Positions 1 to 9,123 are shown, counted from the first letter of the stretch. The stretch: 64,000 nucleotides of DNA from JABDIP01 sp965250245 (GCA_965250245.1 OZ252296.1:310001-374000), one strand, 5' to 3'. Numbers and translations are program-made. The notes: generated from the sequence alone by a model not told the origin.

Positions 1-337
1 CGATGAAGGTCCGGATCTGCGCCCGCACCATGCGCTCCGCCGCCGCCGCCAGTTTGGCGCGGTCGCTGCCGGCCTCCGCCACGTCGGCCCGCAGGGCCTC
101 GACCACCGGCGCGGACCGCTGGCGGCTGTCGGCTATCACCGATTCCGCCACCGCCTCGAACAGCCCCTGCTTGCCGCCGAAATGATAGGCGATGGCGGCC
201 AGGTTGACGCCGGCCTCGCGGGCCAGCATGCGGGTCGGGACGGCCTCGTAGCCCAGGCGGCTGAACAGCTTCAGCCCGGCCTCGATCAGTTGCGCCCGGG
301 TCTCGTCGCCCCGAACCGGTGTGTCGACGGTTGCCAT
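1..337 (-). CDS. TetR/AcrR-family transcriptional regulator (C-terminus beyond window)
   Basis: About 112 N-terminal residues are visible; the reading frame runs open through the window's first base, so the gene is partial. Residues 13-60 form a TetR-type helix-turn-helix: a GLKLFSRLGYEAVPTRMLA segment, then EAGVNLAAIAYHFGGKQGLF, where the AAIAYHFGGK recognition helix is the family hallmark. The rest looks like the start of a CerR-type ligand domain (inference). The ATG lies 11 bases from two tandem palindromes at 349-381, so the protein probably represses itself and possibly the divergent phosphatase gene. The ligand cannot be told. Confidence 0.88.
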   Translation of the reverse strand, partial: MATVDTPVRGDETRAQLIEAGLKLFSRLGYEAVPTRMLAREAGVNLAAIAYHFGGKQGLFEAVAESVIADSRQRSAPVVEALRADVAEAGSDRAKLAAAAERMVRAQIRTFI

Positions 338-348
338 GCCGTCAATAT

Positions 349-381
349 AGTCAATCGACTGACTTAGTCAATCGATTGACT
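349..381. promoter_or_regulatory. Tandem TetR-type operator palindromes
   Basis: A perfect 16-bp palindrome AGTCAATCGATTGACT lies at 366-381. A near-perfect copy, AGTCAATCGACTGACT, lies at 349-364, offset by 17 bp. They sit directly upstream of the TetR-family start codon at 337 and about 130 bp upstream of the divergent phosphatase gene. Paired 16-bp dyads one and a half to two helical turns apart are typical TetR-family operators. That this regulator binds them is inferred from position. Confidence 0.7.
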
Positions 382-512
382 GAATGTGGTGACGATCCCT
401 CCGGATGGGCGTAGACTGGTCTTGAAATTGTCATGGCAGTTTCACCCGGCGGCAAACGACGCCGGATAGCGTCGGCCGCCTGCTCTTGCACATTCATCGG
501 GGAGGGTTGGTC

Positions 513-2093
513 ATGCGCAGCATCACCATGACATCGTCACCTATTGCTCGCCGCCGTTTCCTGCGCCGGAGCGCGATGCTTGGCGGCAGCGCCATGGCCG
601 CCGGACTGTTCGCGGCGCCCTCGATCGTTGTGGCCCAGACCGCCCGCCCGCAGATCACCCATGGCCTGCAGACCGGCGATGTCTCGGGGGACGGCGCCGT
701 GCTCTGGTCGCGGGCAGATCGGCCGTCCCGCATGCTGGTCGACCTGGCGACGACCGAATCCTTCGCCAATCCGCACCGGATCGTCGGTCCGGCGGCGCTG
801 GAGGTCGGCGACTTCACCGCCAAGATGCAGCTGAGCGGCCTGCCGGCCGGCCAGCGCATCTTCGCCCGAGTGCGCTTCCAGGACCTGCAGAACCTGGACA
901 TCGAGAGCGAGGCGGTGGTCGGGTCCTTCGTCACCGCGCCGGCGGCCCGCCGCGAGATCAACTTCGTCTGGTCCGGCGACACCGCCGGGCAGGGCTGGGG
1001 CATCAACCTCGACTGGGGCGGCATGAAGATCTACGAGACCATGCGCCAGCTGCAGCCCGACTTCTTCATCCATTCCGGGGACACGATCTATGCCGACGGG
1101 CCGATCCAGGCCGAGAAGGAGATGCCGAACGGTGAGATCTGGAAGAACGTGACGATCGAGGAGAAGGCCAAGAACGCCGAGACGCTGGCCGAGTTCCGCG
1201 GCAACTACAAATACAACCTCATGGACGCCAATGTGCGGGCGTTCAACGCCGAGGTGCCCATGTGCTGCCAGTGGGACGACCACGAGACGGTCAACAACTG
1301 GTACCCGCAGGAGATCCTCGACCGCGACGACTACACGGTGAAGAGCGTCGCCTTGCTCTCGGCGCGGGCCAACCAGGCGTTCCGCGAGTTCATGCCGATC
1401 ACCCAGCACCCGGTCGAGGCCGGGCGGATCTACCGCAAGATCTCCTACGGGCCCTCACTGGACGTCTTCTTCATCGATCTGCGCAGCTATCGCGGGCCGA
1501 ACACCGCCAACGACCAGGCCGAGCCCGGCATCGACACGCCGTTCCTGGGCCGCGACCAGATGCGCTGGCTGAAGCAGGAGCTGCTGGCGTCGAACGCCAC
1601 CTGGAAGGTGATCGCGTCCGACATGCCGATCGGCCTGCTGGTGCGCGACGGCGACAGCGCGTTCGAGAACGGCGCCAATGGCGACGGTCCGGCCCGCGGC
1701 CGCGAGCTGGAGATCGCCAACCTGCTGTCCTTCATCAAGCACAGCGGGATCACCAACACGGTCTGGTTCACCGCCGATGTGCACTACACCGCAGCGCACT
1801 ACTACGATCCGAGCCAGGCGCAGTTCCAGGATTTCGAGCCGTTCTGGGAGTTCGTGTCCGGGCCGCTGAACGCCGGCAGCTTCGGTCCCGGCGACCTCGA
1901 CAACACCTTCGGGCCGCAGCTCATGTACGTGAAATCGCCGGAAGGCGTGCCGAACCTGCCGCCCAGCGACGGGCTGCAGTTCTTCGGCCATGTCCGCATC
2001 GACGGCGACACCGAGGTGATGACGGTGATGCTGAAAGATTTGACCGGCGAGACCCTCTACTCGGTCGAATTGGAGCCTGCCGCTAGCGCGTAA
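513..2093 (+). CDS. phoD: PhoD-like alkaline phosphatase/phosphodiesterase, Tat-exported
   Basis: Metal-dependent phosphatase of the PhoD family, expected in the periplasm, where it would release phosphate from organic esters. The N-terminus carries a Tat signal (RRRFLRR followed by a hydrophobic stretch ending AAPSIVVAQ). An N-terminal beta domain (THGLQTGDVSGDGAVLWSR) precedes the metallophosphatase domain, with metal-ligand motifs HSGDTIYADG, QWDDHE and FTADVHYTA. The ATG at 513 is preferred over an upstream in-frame TTG at 486 because GGGGAGGG sits just before it. The 526-residue length is normal. No pho box was identified. The gene converges on the parA-like gene. Confidence 0.9.
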   Translation: MRSITMTSSPIARRRFLRRSAMLGGSAMAAGLFAAPSIVVAQTARPQITHGLQTGDVSGDGAVLWSRADRPSRMLVDLATTESFANPHRIVGPAALEVGDFTAKMQLSGLPAGQRIFARVRFQDLQNLDIESEAVVGSFVTAPAARREINFVWSGDTAGQGWGINLDWGGMKIYETMRQLQPDFFIHSGDTIYADGPIQAEKEMPNGEIWKNVTIEEKAKNAETLAEFRGNYKYNLMDANVRAFNAEVPMCCQWDDHETVNNWYPQEILDRDDYTVKSVALLSARANQAFREFMPITQHPVEAGRIYRKISYGPSLDVFFIDLRSYRGPNTANDQAEPGIDTPFLGRDQMRWLKQELLASNATWKVIASDMPIGLLVRDGDSAFENGANGDGPARGRELEIANLLSFIKHSGITNTVWFTADVHYTAAHYYDPSQAQFQDFEPFWEFVSGPLNAGSFGPGDLDNTFGPQLMYVKSPEGVPNLPPSDGLQFFGHVRIDGDTEVMTVMLKDLTGETLYSVELEPAASA

Positions 2094-2112
2094 CCTGTGC
2101 GGGCTGGTCCCG

Positions 2113-2130
2113 CATCCACGCGCGTGGATG
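2113..2130. repeat. 18-bp perfect palindrome between convergent genes
   Basis: CATCCACG-CG-CGTGGATG reads the same on both strands and lies 20 bases after the phosphatase stop, in the gap between two convergent genes. It could fold as a 7-bp stem and act as a bidirectional terminator, but no T-run follows on either strand, so that role is weakly supported. Confidence 0.4.
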
Positions 2131-2183
2131 AAAAGCTCCGCGGACGACCGCCTGGGCCGTCCCAGCTCCCCCCGCGGGCCGGC

Positions 2184-2810
2184 TCAGGCGGCGTCTTCGA
2201 TGAAGCGCAGCAGGCTGGTCCAGTCGTCGCGCACCATCTCCGCCCGCTTGCCCGGCATGTCGAACAGGCTGCGGCCGGTCGCCGCCGCCTCGGCATAGAG
2301 CGCGCTGTCGCGCAGCCGGGTCACCACCTTGTGCCCCTGGCAGACCAGATAGGTGTCCAGCCGCGCTGCCGCCCGGGTGCGGGTGCGCATGCGGTTGCCC
2401 ACCAGGGCCACCGCCTTCTTGTTCTTGCGGATCGGCTTGATGGTGTCGAGCTTGTCGAGGAACTGGGTGGTCGCCGCCTCGTCATAGGGCGAGGGCAGGA
2501 CCGGCAGCACGATCAGATCGGCCATCTTGACCAGTTCCTCGGCCTGCCTGGGCCTGAGCGCCGCCGGCGCGTCGATGATCAGCCGCTCGGTGGATTTCGG
2601 CACCTTGCCGATCCTCTTGGCCCAGTCCAGCCCGCGCACCGGCGCCAGATCCTGTGGCCGGCGACGGGTCCATTCCAGGCTGCTGTGCTGGCGGTCGGCA
2701 TCGGCCAGCGAGGTGGGCAGGCCGGCCTTGGCGAAGGCCGCGGCGAGCTGGGTGGCGATCGTCGACTTGCCGCACCCGCCCTTGCTGTTGGCGACCAGGA
2801 CCGAGAGCAT
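2184..2810 (-). CDS. ParA-family ATPase (orphan, deviant Walker A)
   Basis: A 208-residue P-loop ATPase of the ParA/MinD superfamily, which dimerises on ATP and positions DNA or protein cargo. The deviant Walker A motif KGGCGKST is at residues 10-17 with the signature lysine; ADADRQHSSLEW is the switch I region and LIIDAPA the Walker B. There is no adjacent parB or parS-like repeat and no N-terminal HTH, so it is not an obvious chromosome partition protein. It lies 8 bases after the CYTH/CHAD gene and is probably co-transcribed with it. The cargo is unknown. Confidence 0.85.
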   Translation of the reverse strand: MLSVLVANSKGGCGKSTIATQLAAAFAKAGLPTSLADADRQHSSLEWTRRRPQDLAPVRGLDWAKRIGKVPKSTERLIIDAPAALRPRQAEELVKMADLIVLPVLPSPYDEAATTQFLDKLDTIKPIRKNKKAVALVGNRMRTRTRAAARLDTYLVCQGHKVVTRLRDSALYAEAAATGRSLFDMPGKRAEMVRDDWTSLLRFIEDAA

Positions 2811-2818
2811 CGCCGCCG

Positions 2819-4411
2819 CTACACCTTGTGCCAGAACGGCCGGGCATGGGCGAAATCGTGCCAGTCGGCCACGATCTGCGGTTCCAGCACCGCCACGCCG
2901 TGCTCATGCCAACCGACCACGGTGCCCGCCGCGCGCTGCAGCGCGGCGCGGTCCGCGGCCGACCCTTTGGCCTTGGCCGTCAGCGCGTCCATCAGCCGGC
3001 CGGCCACCGCGACATCGTTGAGGTGGCCGATCGAATCCTGCAGCCCGGCCAGCGCCTTCAGATAGGGCTTCGCATCCTTCGGCTTGTACAGGCGCCGGAA
3101 GAACTCGGTCGCATAGCGCAGCTTCTTCAGCGCGATGCGCACCTCGTGGCGCTGCTCCGTGGGCAGGTCGGCGAAGCCCTTGCCGAGCTTCAGGACCGCC
3201 TTGTGGCGCTTGGAGAGCAGGCGGTCCGCCAGCTCGACGATCGGTCGGTCCTGCCAGGCGGTGATCTTCGGATCGTCGCCATCGCGCCATCCCTTGCCTT
3301 CCAGCCAGGCGCCGAGCCGGAGCAGGGTGCGCGTATAGCGCGGCGAGGCGACGGTCGCGTGGACCTGGTCATAGCCGGCGGCCTGGGCCGCCTGCGCCGC
3401 CCGCCTCAGCAAGACCAGCGACGGGTCTTCCGGGCGCGCCGCGATGACGGGTGCGAGCAGCGATGCCAGGAAGACGTCCCAGTCGCGGGCCGGGCCCAGG
3501 CTGTTGGCGACCCACTTGGTCTCGTCCTTCAGCCAGCCGATCTGGTCCGCCGGGATCGCCTTGGCGAACAGCGAGATCGCCGAGCGCAGCCGGCGCAGGC
3601 CGACCCGCATCTGATGCACCCCTTCCGGATGCTCGCCCGCCACCGCGGCCGCCTCGTTCTGCAGCCAGTGATCCATGCAATTGCGGACCACCGATTGCAG
3701 AGTCTGGCCGACCGTCATGCCGGGCTTGAGCTTCAGGGCCTTCGCCTTGCTCCAGCCGGGCGACTCCCCCTTGGCCAACGCGTAGCCGCGGGCCGATTTG
3801 GAGCGCATCTCGACCTTCAGCGGCGCCAGCGCATGCAACTCCAGCGCGAGATTGTACAGGGCTTCCGGTGACCCCTGAACCAGTTCCAGCTCCACCTCGG
3901 CGACCGGCACGGAGGTGCCATTCGACTCCACCACCCCGTGGTCGAAGGCGATCTCGATCTCGTTCGGGCTGCCATCCTCGGCCTTGTCGCTAAGCACGCG
4001 GGTGGTGCGGCGAATGCGGCTGGCGAAGACCGGCTGCAGCTCGCCCGGCAGCACCAGGCCGATGCGCCCACGCGGGTCGGGATTGGGCAGCGCGTCGAGG
4101 TCCGGCTCGAGCGATCGGACCGGCGTCTCCCACTCGCCGCGCTGCAGCATGCCGTCGCCCTCGTCCTTCAGGGTCTGGACATACTGGCGACCCTTCTTGC
4201 GGACACGGAAGGCCAGCTTGCGCTTGTGCAGCCGGTGATCCGGGGTGTCGTAGTAGACGCTCTCAAGCTGGCGGGTGGCGGCGCGTCCGGTGCGCCCTGC
4301 CAGTACGGGGGCCTTCTTGAGCGTTTCGAGCGAATTCGGATCGGCGGCCAGCTTGAGTTCGATTTCCGTGCCGTCCGCCGGCGGCGCATTCGAATCTGCT
4401 ATGTCTGCCAT
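2819..4411 (-). CDS. CYTH and CHAD domain protein
   Basis: 530 residues with two domains. The N-terminal CYTH (triphosphate tunnel) domain is marked by the EIELK motif near residue 17 and by charged strands such as AFRVRKKG. The C-terminal half is a CHAD domain, with two histidine/basic helices, HQMRVGLRRLRSA and HEVRIALKKLRYA. CYTH enzymes hydrolyse triphosphates, and CHAD domains bind polyphosphate and localise to polyphosphate granules in characterised cases. A polyphosphate-related role is therefore likely but inferred. The ParA-like ATPase follows 8 bases downstream, which raises the possibility of granule positioning. Confidence 0.87.
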   Translation of the reverse strand: MADIADSNAPPADGTEIELKLAADPNSLETLKKAPVLAGRTGRAATRQLESVYYDTPDHRLHKRKLAFRVRKKGRQYVQTLKDEGDGMLQRGEWETPVRSLEPDLDALPNPDPRGRIGLVLPGELQPVFASRIRRTTRVLSDKAEDGSPNEIEIAFDHGVVESNGTSVPVAEVELELVQGSPEALYNLALELHALAPLKVEMRSKSARGYALAKGESPGWSKAKALKLKPGMTVGQTLQSVVRNCMDHWLQNEAAAVAGEHPEGVHQMRVGLRRLRSAISLFAKAIPADQIGWLKDETKWVANSLGPARDWDVFLASLLAPVIAARPEDPSLVLLRRAAQAAQAAGYDQVHATVASPRYTRTLLRLGAWLEGKGWRDGDDPKITAWQDRPIVELADRLLSKRHKAVLKLGKGFADLPTEQRHEVRIALKKLRYATEFFRRLYKPKDAKPYLKALAGLQDSIGHLNDVAVAGRLMDALTAKAKGSAADRAALQRAAGTVVGWHEHGVAVLEPQIVADWHDFAHARPFWHKV

Positions 4412-4542
4412 CCTGGATGCCCGACCCCTTCTTTTTTGCTTGCCGCCCGAACATTACGGCATTCGCCAAGAGGTAAAAGGTCTGTCATAAAAGTTTAACA
4501 TAAAAGCGGTGATACTTACCGGTTGGGCCGTACGATTCGGCG

Positions 4543-5619
4543 CTACGGCTTCTCCAGCACCAGCATCTTCGACAGGAACACCAGGTCGGTTCCGCCGACG
4601 GCCAGCCCGGCATCCGCGAACAGGGCATCCAGGTCGCAGCGGATGTAGTCGGCGTAGTAGGGCTCGTGGAAAGCCTGCGGGAAGTACTCCAGCAGGGCCG
4701 ACAGGTCGGGCCGGTCGGCAAGCTGCAGGCTGTCCAGGAACACCAGCTGGCCGCCGGGCTTCAGCACCCGGGCGATCTCCGCCGCCACCTGGGCGCGCAC
4801 CTTCGCTGGCAGCTCATGGAACAGGAAGATGCACACCGCAATGTCGATGCTGGCATCGGGCAGCGGGATCGCCTCGGCCGCCCCCTGCACGAAGCGGTCG
4901 GCGGCCCGGCGCCGGCGGCCGGCGGCACGCCTGCGGCGTGCGACCCGTCGTCGCGCCTCGGTCAGATAGGGCACCGACAGGTCGAGCGCTGTGACGCCGA
5001 TGCGCGGGTGATTGTCGACCAGATAGGAGAGGAACCCGCCGGTGCCGCAGGCGACATCCAGAAGTTGCAAATCCGCATCCGGATTGGCCTGGACGAAATG
5101 GTGGATCGGCACCAGCGCCTGCCGCCGCATGGCGTCGCCGCCGCCGCCGAACAGCACCTCGACCTGATGGTCGTACAGCCGGGCGGAATGGTCCGAAAGA
5201 TAGCCGTCGGTCTGGAAATGGAAGTTCTGCCGGTAATAGCGCGGCAGCTTCTCCGTCCCATCGGGCGGGGCATGGAAGACCTGAGAATTGTCGCCGGTGC
5301 GGCGGCGCGCGTTGACCGCCGGCAGGTCGCGGAAGAAGGCGCGCGCGTCGGCCAGCGCCTTGCCGGGCCGCTGCACCAGGTCGTGGGGGATGCGGTAGTA
5401 GCCGGCCTCGATATTGCGCCAGTCGCGCTGCATCAGCCATCGCAGGCCGGCGAGCACATATTCGGTCCGGGTGGCCGGGCCGGCCGTCTCCCGCTTCGGG
5501 ATGGCGCCGCGCGAGAGCCGGGTCGACAGCAGGCTCTGGCCGAAATACCAGCCGACCCGCGCCGTCTGCGCGGCGGCATAGGCAACCCGTTCGACAGGAC
5601 CGACCATCCCAATCCCCAT
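4543..5619 (-). CDS. Class I SAM-dependent methyltransferase
   Basis: Soluble methyltransferase of unknown substrate. The SAM-binding glycine loop is LLDVACGTGGFLSYL, followed by TALDLSVPYL, then a VQGAAEAIPLPDASIDIAVCIFLFHELP segment and LKPGGQLVFLDSLQ, all in the usual order. About 190 residues precede this core and are rich in aromatic residues, as in a large uncharacterised alphaproteobacterial family. The frame is open to 5700, but that would overlap the leader of the divergent gene. The ATG at 5619 (or 5607) gives the conserved-looking start and is preferred; no strong ribosome-binding site decides it. Confidence 0.8.
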   Translation of the reverse strand: MGIGMVGPVERVAYAAAQTARVGWYFGQSLLSTRLSRGAIPKRETAGPATRTEYVLAGLRWLMQRDWRNIEAGYYRIPHDLVQRPGKALADARAFFRDLPAVNARRRTGDNSQVFHAPPDGTEKLPRYYRQNFHFQTDGYLSDHSARLYDHQVEVLFGGGGDAMRRQALVPIHHFVQANPDADLQLLDVACGTGGFLSYLVDNHPRIGVTALDLSVPYLTEARRRVARRRRAAGRRRRAADRFVQGAAEAIPLPDASIDIAVCIFLFHELPAKVRAQVAAEIARVLKPGGQLVFLDSLQLADRPDLSALLEYFPQAFHEPYYADYIRCDLDALFADAGLAVGGTDLVFLSKMLVLEKP

Positions 5620-5735
5620 ATCGATGTGCCGACGACCAGCAATCTGGTGGCGGGAATGCGTTTGCCAAGCATAACATGTCCGTCCAATCGCCTCCGGCAC
5701 AGCATGAAAACCGTTCCCGGCGGAGAAGGGAATCC

Positions 5736-6164
5736 ATGAGCGAAGCGTGGCAATACCAGGTGCGGGTCACCCTCAGCGATGCGGCGGCGCAGACCGCCCG
5801 CCGGTCGCCGGACGATCCGATGCTGGCGCCCCTGACCGAGATCCTGGCCCGGCACGACGCCACCCTGAAATGCCAATACGACGCCTTCGCCGGCTATGTG
5901 GCGGAGGCCGAGGCCAACGGCGTGGATGGCTATCCGCTCTATGCCTGGACCAAGGCGACGATCGAGGACCCGGCGAAGGAGGCGAAGTACCTGAAGGCCT
6001 TCACCCTCTATGTCGGCGGCGAGGAGGTCTATGACCGGGAGAAGGCCGATCCGCTGGAAGCCGAGCTGAAACCCCTGGCCGGCGGCGACATCGTCACCAG
6101 GCTCACCAAGCACGACACCAACCCGGCCAACAACCCGCAGCCGCCGAAGCGCTATCGCAGCTGA
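5736..6164 (+). CDS. Hypothetical protein, about 142 residues
   Basis: Not recognised. The protein is soluble and acidic, with no signal peptide or membrane segment. It is rich in Ala, Tyr and Lys, and its end is proline/asparagine-rich (NPANNPQPPKRYRS). The ATG at 5736 follows GGAGAAGGG at a good distance, so it is chosen over an upstream in-frame ATG at 5676, which lies inside the divergent gene's 5' region. Codon use matches the neighbours. A VOC-family gene follows 41 bases later on the same strand. Confidence 0.7.
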   Translation: MSEAWQYQVRVTLSDAAAQTARRSPDDPMLAPLTEILARHDATLKCQYDAFAGYVAEAEANGVDGYPLYAWTKATIEDPAKEAKYLKAFTLYVGGEEVYDREKADPLEAELKPLAGGDIVTRLTKHDTNPANNPQPPKRYRS

Positions 6165-6205
6165 AACGCTCGCCGAAACGGCCAGCACCACGACGAGGTG
6201 AGGAG

Positions 6206-6559
6206 ATGACCGTTCGACGTATCGTGGCCGATCTGTCCACGGACGATCCCGGCAAGGCCCGCGAGTTCTACGAAACGCTTCTCGATCTGAAAGTCGTGAT
6301 GGACCAGGGCTGGATCCTGACCTTCGCGTCCGACGCGCCCACCACGCCGCAACTCACCATCGCCAGCGAGGGCGGCTCGGGCACGGCCGTTCCGCATGTG
6401 TCCATAGAGGTGGACGACGTCGATGACGTGCATCGCCGCGCCGTGGCGGGCGGTCACGAGATCGTCTACGACCTTGTCGACGAGCCCTGGGGCGTGCGGC
6501 GCTTCTTCGTGCGCGACCCGACCGGACGGGTGCTCAACATCCTGTCGCATTCGAGTTAG
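6206..6559 (+). CDS. VOC-family (glyoxalase-fold) protein
   Basis: A 117-residue single vicinal-oxygen-chelate domain. Visible family features are the opening DLSTDDPGKAREFYETLL, the mid strand PHVSIEVDDVDDVHRRAVAGG, and the closing WGVRRFFVRDPTGRVLNIL with its glutamate position replaced by asparagine. VOC proteins bind a metal in paired betaalphabetabetabeta units and act as lyases, dioxygenases or binding proteins. Nothing here fixes the substrate. GAGGTGAGGAG precedes the ATG. Confidence 0.82.
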   Translation: MTVRRIVADLSTDDPGKAREFYETLLDLKVVMDQGWILTFASDAPTTPQLTIASEGGSGTAVPHVSIEVDDVDDVHRRAVAGGHEIVYDLVDEPWGVRRFFVRDPTGRVLNILSHSS

Positions 6560-6709
6560 CGGAACGTCGATGCGCCGTTGACGGCGGGGTGTTGAGACTC
6601 TGTCCGCACCTCGCAAAAATTGTGATTGCCGATACTGCCCGGCGCCGTTGCAAAGCCGGGGCCGCTATGCTTGCCTGCCGCCGCCGCCCGCCCCTGCCAG
6701 GATCGTCCG

Positions 6710-7906
6710 ATGACCAGTTTCCGCTCGCTCGACGACATCGAAGTGGCCCATCGCACCGTGCTGGTGCGGGGCGATCTGAACGTGCCGATGAAGGACGGAT
6801 CGGTCAGCGACGCGACCCGGCTGGAGCGGCTGGCGCCGACGGTGCTGGAGCTGGCGGACCGCCATGCCAAGGTGGTGGTGCTGTCCCATTTCGGCCGGCC
6901 GAAGGGGCAGGTGAAGCCGGAATTCTCCCTGCGCCCCATCGTGCCGGCGCTGTCGACGGCGCTGGAAGGCCGGCCGGTCGCCTTCGCGGAGGACTGCATC
7001 GGACCGGCGGCGGAAGAGGCGGTGGCGGCGCTGCAGGATGGCGGCATCCTGCTGCTGGAGAACCTGCGCTTTCATGCCGAGGAGGAGAAGAACGACGCCG
7101 GCTTCGCCCGCGCCCTGGCATCCCTGGGCGAGGTCTATGTCAACGACGCCTTCTCCGCCGCGCACCGGGCGCATGCGTCCACCGAGGCGGTGGCGCATAT
7201 GCTGCCGGCGGTGGCCGGACGGCTGATGCAGGCGGAGCTGGAGGCGCTGGGCCGCGCCCTGGGCGATCCCGAGCGGCCGGTGATGGCTGTGGTCGGCGGT
7301 GCCAAGATCTCCAGCAAGCTGGACCTGCTGGGCAATCTGGTGCGCCGGGTCGACCGGCTGGTGCTGGGCGGCGGCATGGCCAACACCTTCCTGCACGCGG
7401 CCGGCACCGATGTCGGCGCCAGCCTGTGCGAGGCCGACATGGCGGAGCAGGCCAGAGCGATCGCCGCGATCGCCGAGGATGTCGGCTGCCAGATCCTGCT
7501 GCCGTCGGATGCGGTGGTGGCCAGGGAATTCAAGGAAGGTGCGGAGAGCGAGACCGTCCCGGTGGGCGCGATTCCTACCGACGGCATGATGCTCGATGTC
7601 GGCCCCGAGACCGTTGAAGGCCTCAAGGCCAGCATGGCCGAATGCCGCACCGTCGTGTGGAACGGCCCGCTCGGCGCCTTCGAGATCGCGCCTTTCGACA
7701 CCGCGACTACGGCGCTGGCACAATATGCCGCGGAGCAGACCAAGGCCGGCAGCCTGCTCACCGTGGCCGGGGGCGGCGACACGGTGGCGGCGCTTGGCAA
7801 GGCCGGGGTGGTCGACGATTTCAGCTATGTCTCGACCGCCGGCGGCGCCTTTCTGGAATGGCTGGAAGGCAAGGAACTGCCGGGCGTGGCGGCGCTGTCG
7901 GTCTAG
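6710..7906 (+). CDS. pgk: Phosphoglycerate kinase
   Basis: Glycolytic kinase that transfers phosphate from 1,3-bisphosphoglycerate to ADP. Diagnostic motifs appear in order: VLVRGDLNVPM, LSHFGRPKG, LLLENLRFHAEEEKN, VGGAKISSKL and the nucleotide-binding GGGDTVAAL near the end. The ATG at 6710 gives 398 residues, the usual bacterial length; the longer open frame upstream has no homologous content. No gap or other glycolytic gene is next to it in the window. A nucleotide cyclase starts 11 bases after its stop. Confidence 0.97.
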   Translation: MTSFRSLDDIEVAHRTVLVRGDLNVPMKDGSVSDATRLERLAPTVLELADRHAKVVVLSHFGRPKGQVKPEFSLRPIVPALSTALEGRPVAFAEDCIGPAAEEAVAALQDGGILLLENLRFHAEEEKNDAGFARALASLGEVYVNDAFSAAHRAHASTEAVAHMLPAVAGRLMQAELEALGRALGDPERPVMAVVGGAKISSKLDLLGNLVRRVDRLVLGGGMANTFLHAAGTDVGASLCEADMAEQARAIAAIAEDVGCQILLPSDAVVAREFKEGAESETVPVGAIPTDGMMLDVGPETVEGLKASMAECRTVVWNGPLGAFEIAPFDTATTALAQYAAEQTKAGSLLTVAGGGDTVAALGKAGVVDDFSYVSTAGGAFLEWLEGKELPGVAALSV

Positions 7907-7917
7907 CGCGCCATCAG

Positions 7918-9123
7918 ATGTCCGACGACGGGAGCCAGACGGCGTCACCGCAATGGGAGGCCGGGCCCATCATCGACTGGCTGCTTGAAGAGGGGCGGTT
8001 CCTGGAGGGGCTCGACGAACTCGTCAGACAGCTTGGGATCAGGATGCTTGCCTCCGGGGCACCGCTTTGGAGGCTGCGCCTGTCGATGCGGACGCTGCAT
8101 CCGCTGGTGGCCGCCGTTTCCTCGGTGTGGGAGCGGGACGAGGCGTCGACGACAAGCATCGTTTCGTCGCACGGGATCGAGGGGCGATCCGGGTATGTCG
8201 GCAGTCCGCTTGAACACATATCCCGGACCGGCACCGCGTTCAGAAAGCGGCTCACCAAGGCGCTGTCGGATGCGGACCACACGGTGCTGCATGAACTCAA
8301 GGCGCGCGGTGGCACCGACTATTTCGGGCTCCCTCTCAGGTTCTCCGACGGCACCACCGCGAACCTGGTGGTGACGACGGACGCCGAGGGCGGATTCTCT
8401 GATCCGGACATCGATCGGGTCACTGAGATCGCGTCCGTCCTGGCGCCGATCGTCGAGGTCGCCAACGCCAGGCAAGTCTCGCTAGCGGTGGCCGAGGCTT
8501 ATCTCGGGGCGCGAACCGGCCGCCGGGTCCTGGAAGGCCAGATCACCAGAGGCGATATCGAACGGATCGATGCGGCGATCCTGGTAAGCGATATCCGCGA
8601 CTGGACGGGACTCAACCAACGGCTTCCGGCCGAAGAGGCATTGGCGCTCGCCAACAGGTATTTCGAGGTCATCGCCGAGGCGGTCGAAGCGAATGACGGC
8701 GAGATCCTGAAGTTCATCGGCGACGGCGTCCTGGCGATCTTTCCGACCACCGACGGCGGTGCGGACGGGGCCAATGCGTGCAGCCGGGCTCTGGCCGCCG
8801 CACGGGAGGCCTTGCGACTCGCCGGCGAATCCGCCCAGGCGCTCGATCTGAGTTTCGGGATAGGCATACATTTCGGCGAGGTGCTCTACGGCAACATCGG
8901 CTCGAAGTCCCGCATCGACTTCACCGTGTTGGGGCAGGGCGTGAATACCGCGGCCCGCATCGAGAGCCTGTGCAGCAGGTTCGACAAGCCAATCCTCTTT
9001 TCCCGTGAATTCGCCGACCAACTCGCCGAGCCGGCAACGCTTGTGGCCGAGGAGATTCTCAAGGGCCATCGGACCGCGTCCGGCATTTTCACGACCGCGG
9101 AGGACGGAAGGCCGACAGGCTGA
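7918..9123 (+). CDS. Class III adenylate/guanylate cyclase, cytosolic
   Basis: A 401-residue predicted cyclic-nucleotide synthase. The N-terminal 190 residues resemble a GAF-like sensory region (YFGLPLRFSDGTTANLVV, then an IASVLAPIVEVA helix) and have no transmembrane segment. The catalytic domain shows both metal aspartates (AILVSDIRDWT and KFIGDGVLAIF), the lysine of EILKFIGD, and the transition-state Asn/Arg in GQGVNTAARIES. The set looks complete, so activity is likely. The ATG at 7918 lies 11 bases after pgk and has little visible Shine-Dalgarno, which suggests translation coupled to pgk. ATP versus GTP preference is not settled. Confidence 0.88.
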   Translation: MSDDGSQTASPQWEAGPIIDWLLEEGRFLEGLDELVRQLGIRMLASGAPLWRLRLSMRTLHPLVAAVSSVWERDEASTTSIVSSHGIEGRSGYVGSPLEHISRTGTAFRKRLTKALSDADHTVLHELKARGGTDYFGLPLRFSDGTTANLVVTTDAEGGFSDPDIDRVTEIASVLAPIVEVANARQVSLAVAEAYLGARTGRRVLEGQITRGDIERIDAAILVSDIRDWTGLNQRLPAEEALALANRYFEVIAEAVEANDGEILKFIGDGVLAIFPTTDGGADGANACSRALAAAREALRLAGESAQALDLSFGIGIHFGEVLYGNIGSKSRIDFTVLGQGVNTAARIESLCSRFDKPILFSREFADQLAEPATLVAEEILKGHRTASGIFTTAEDGRPTG

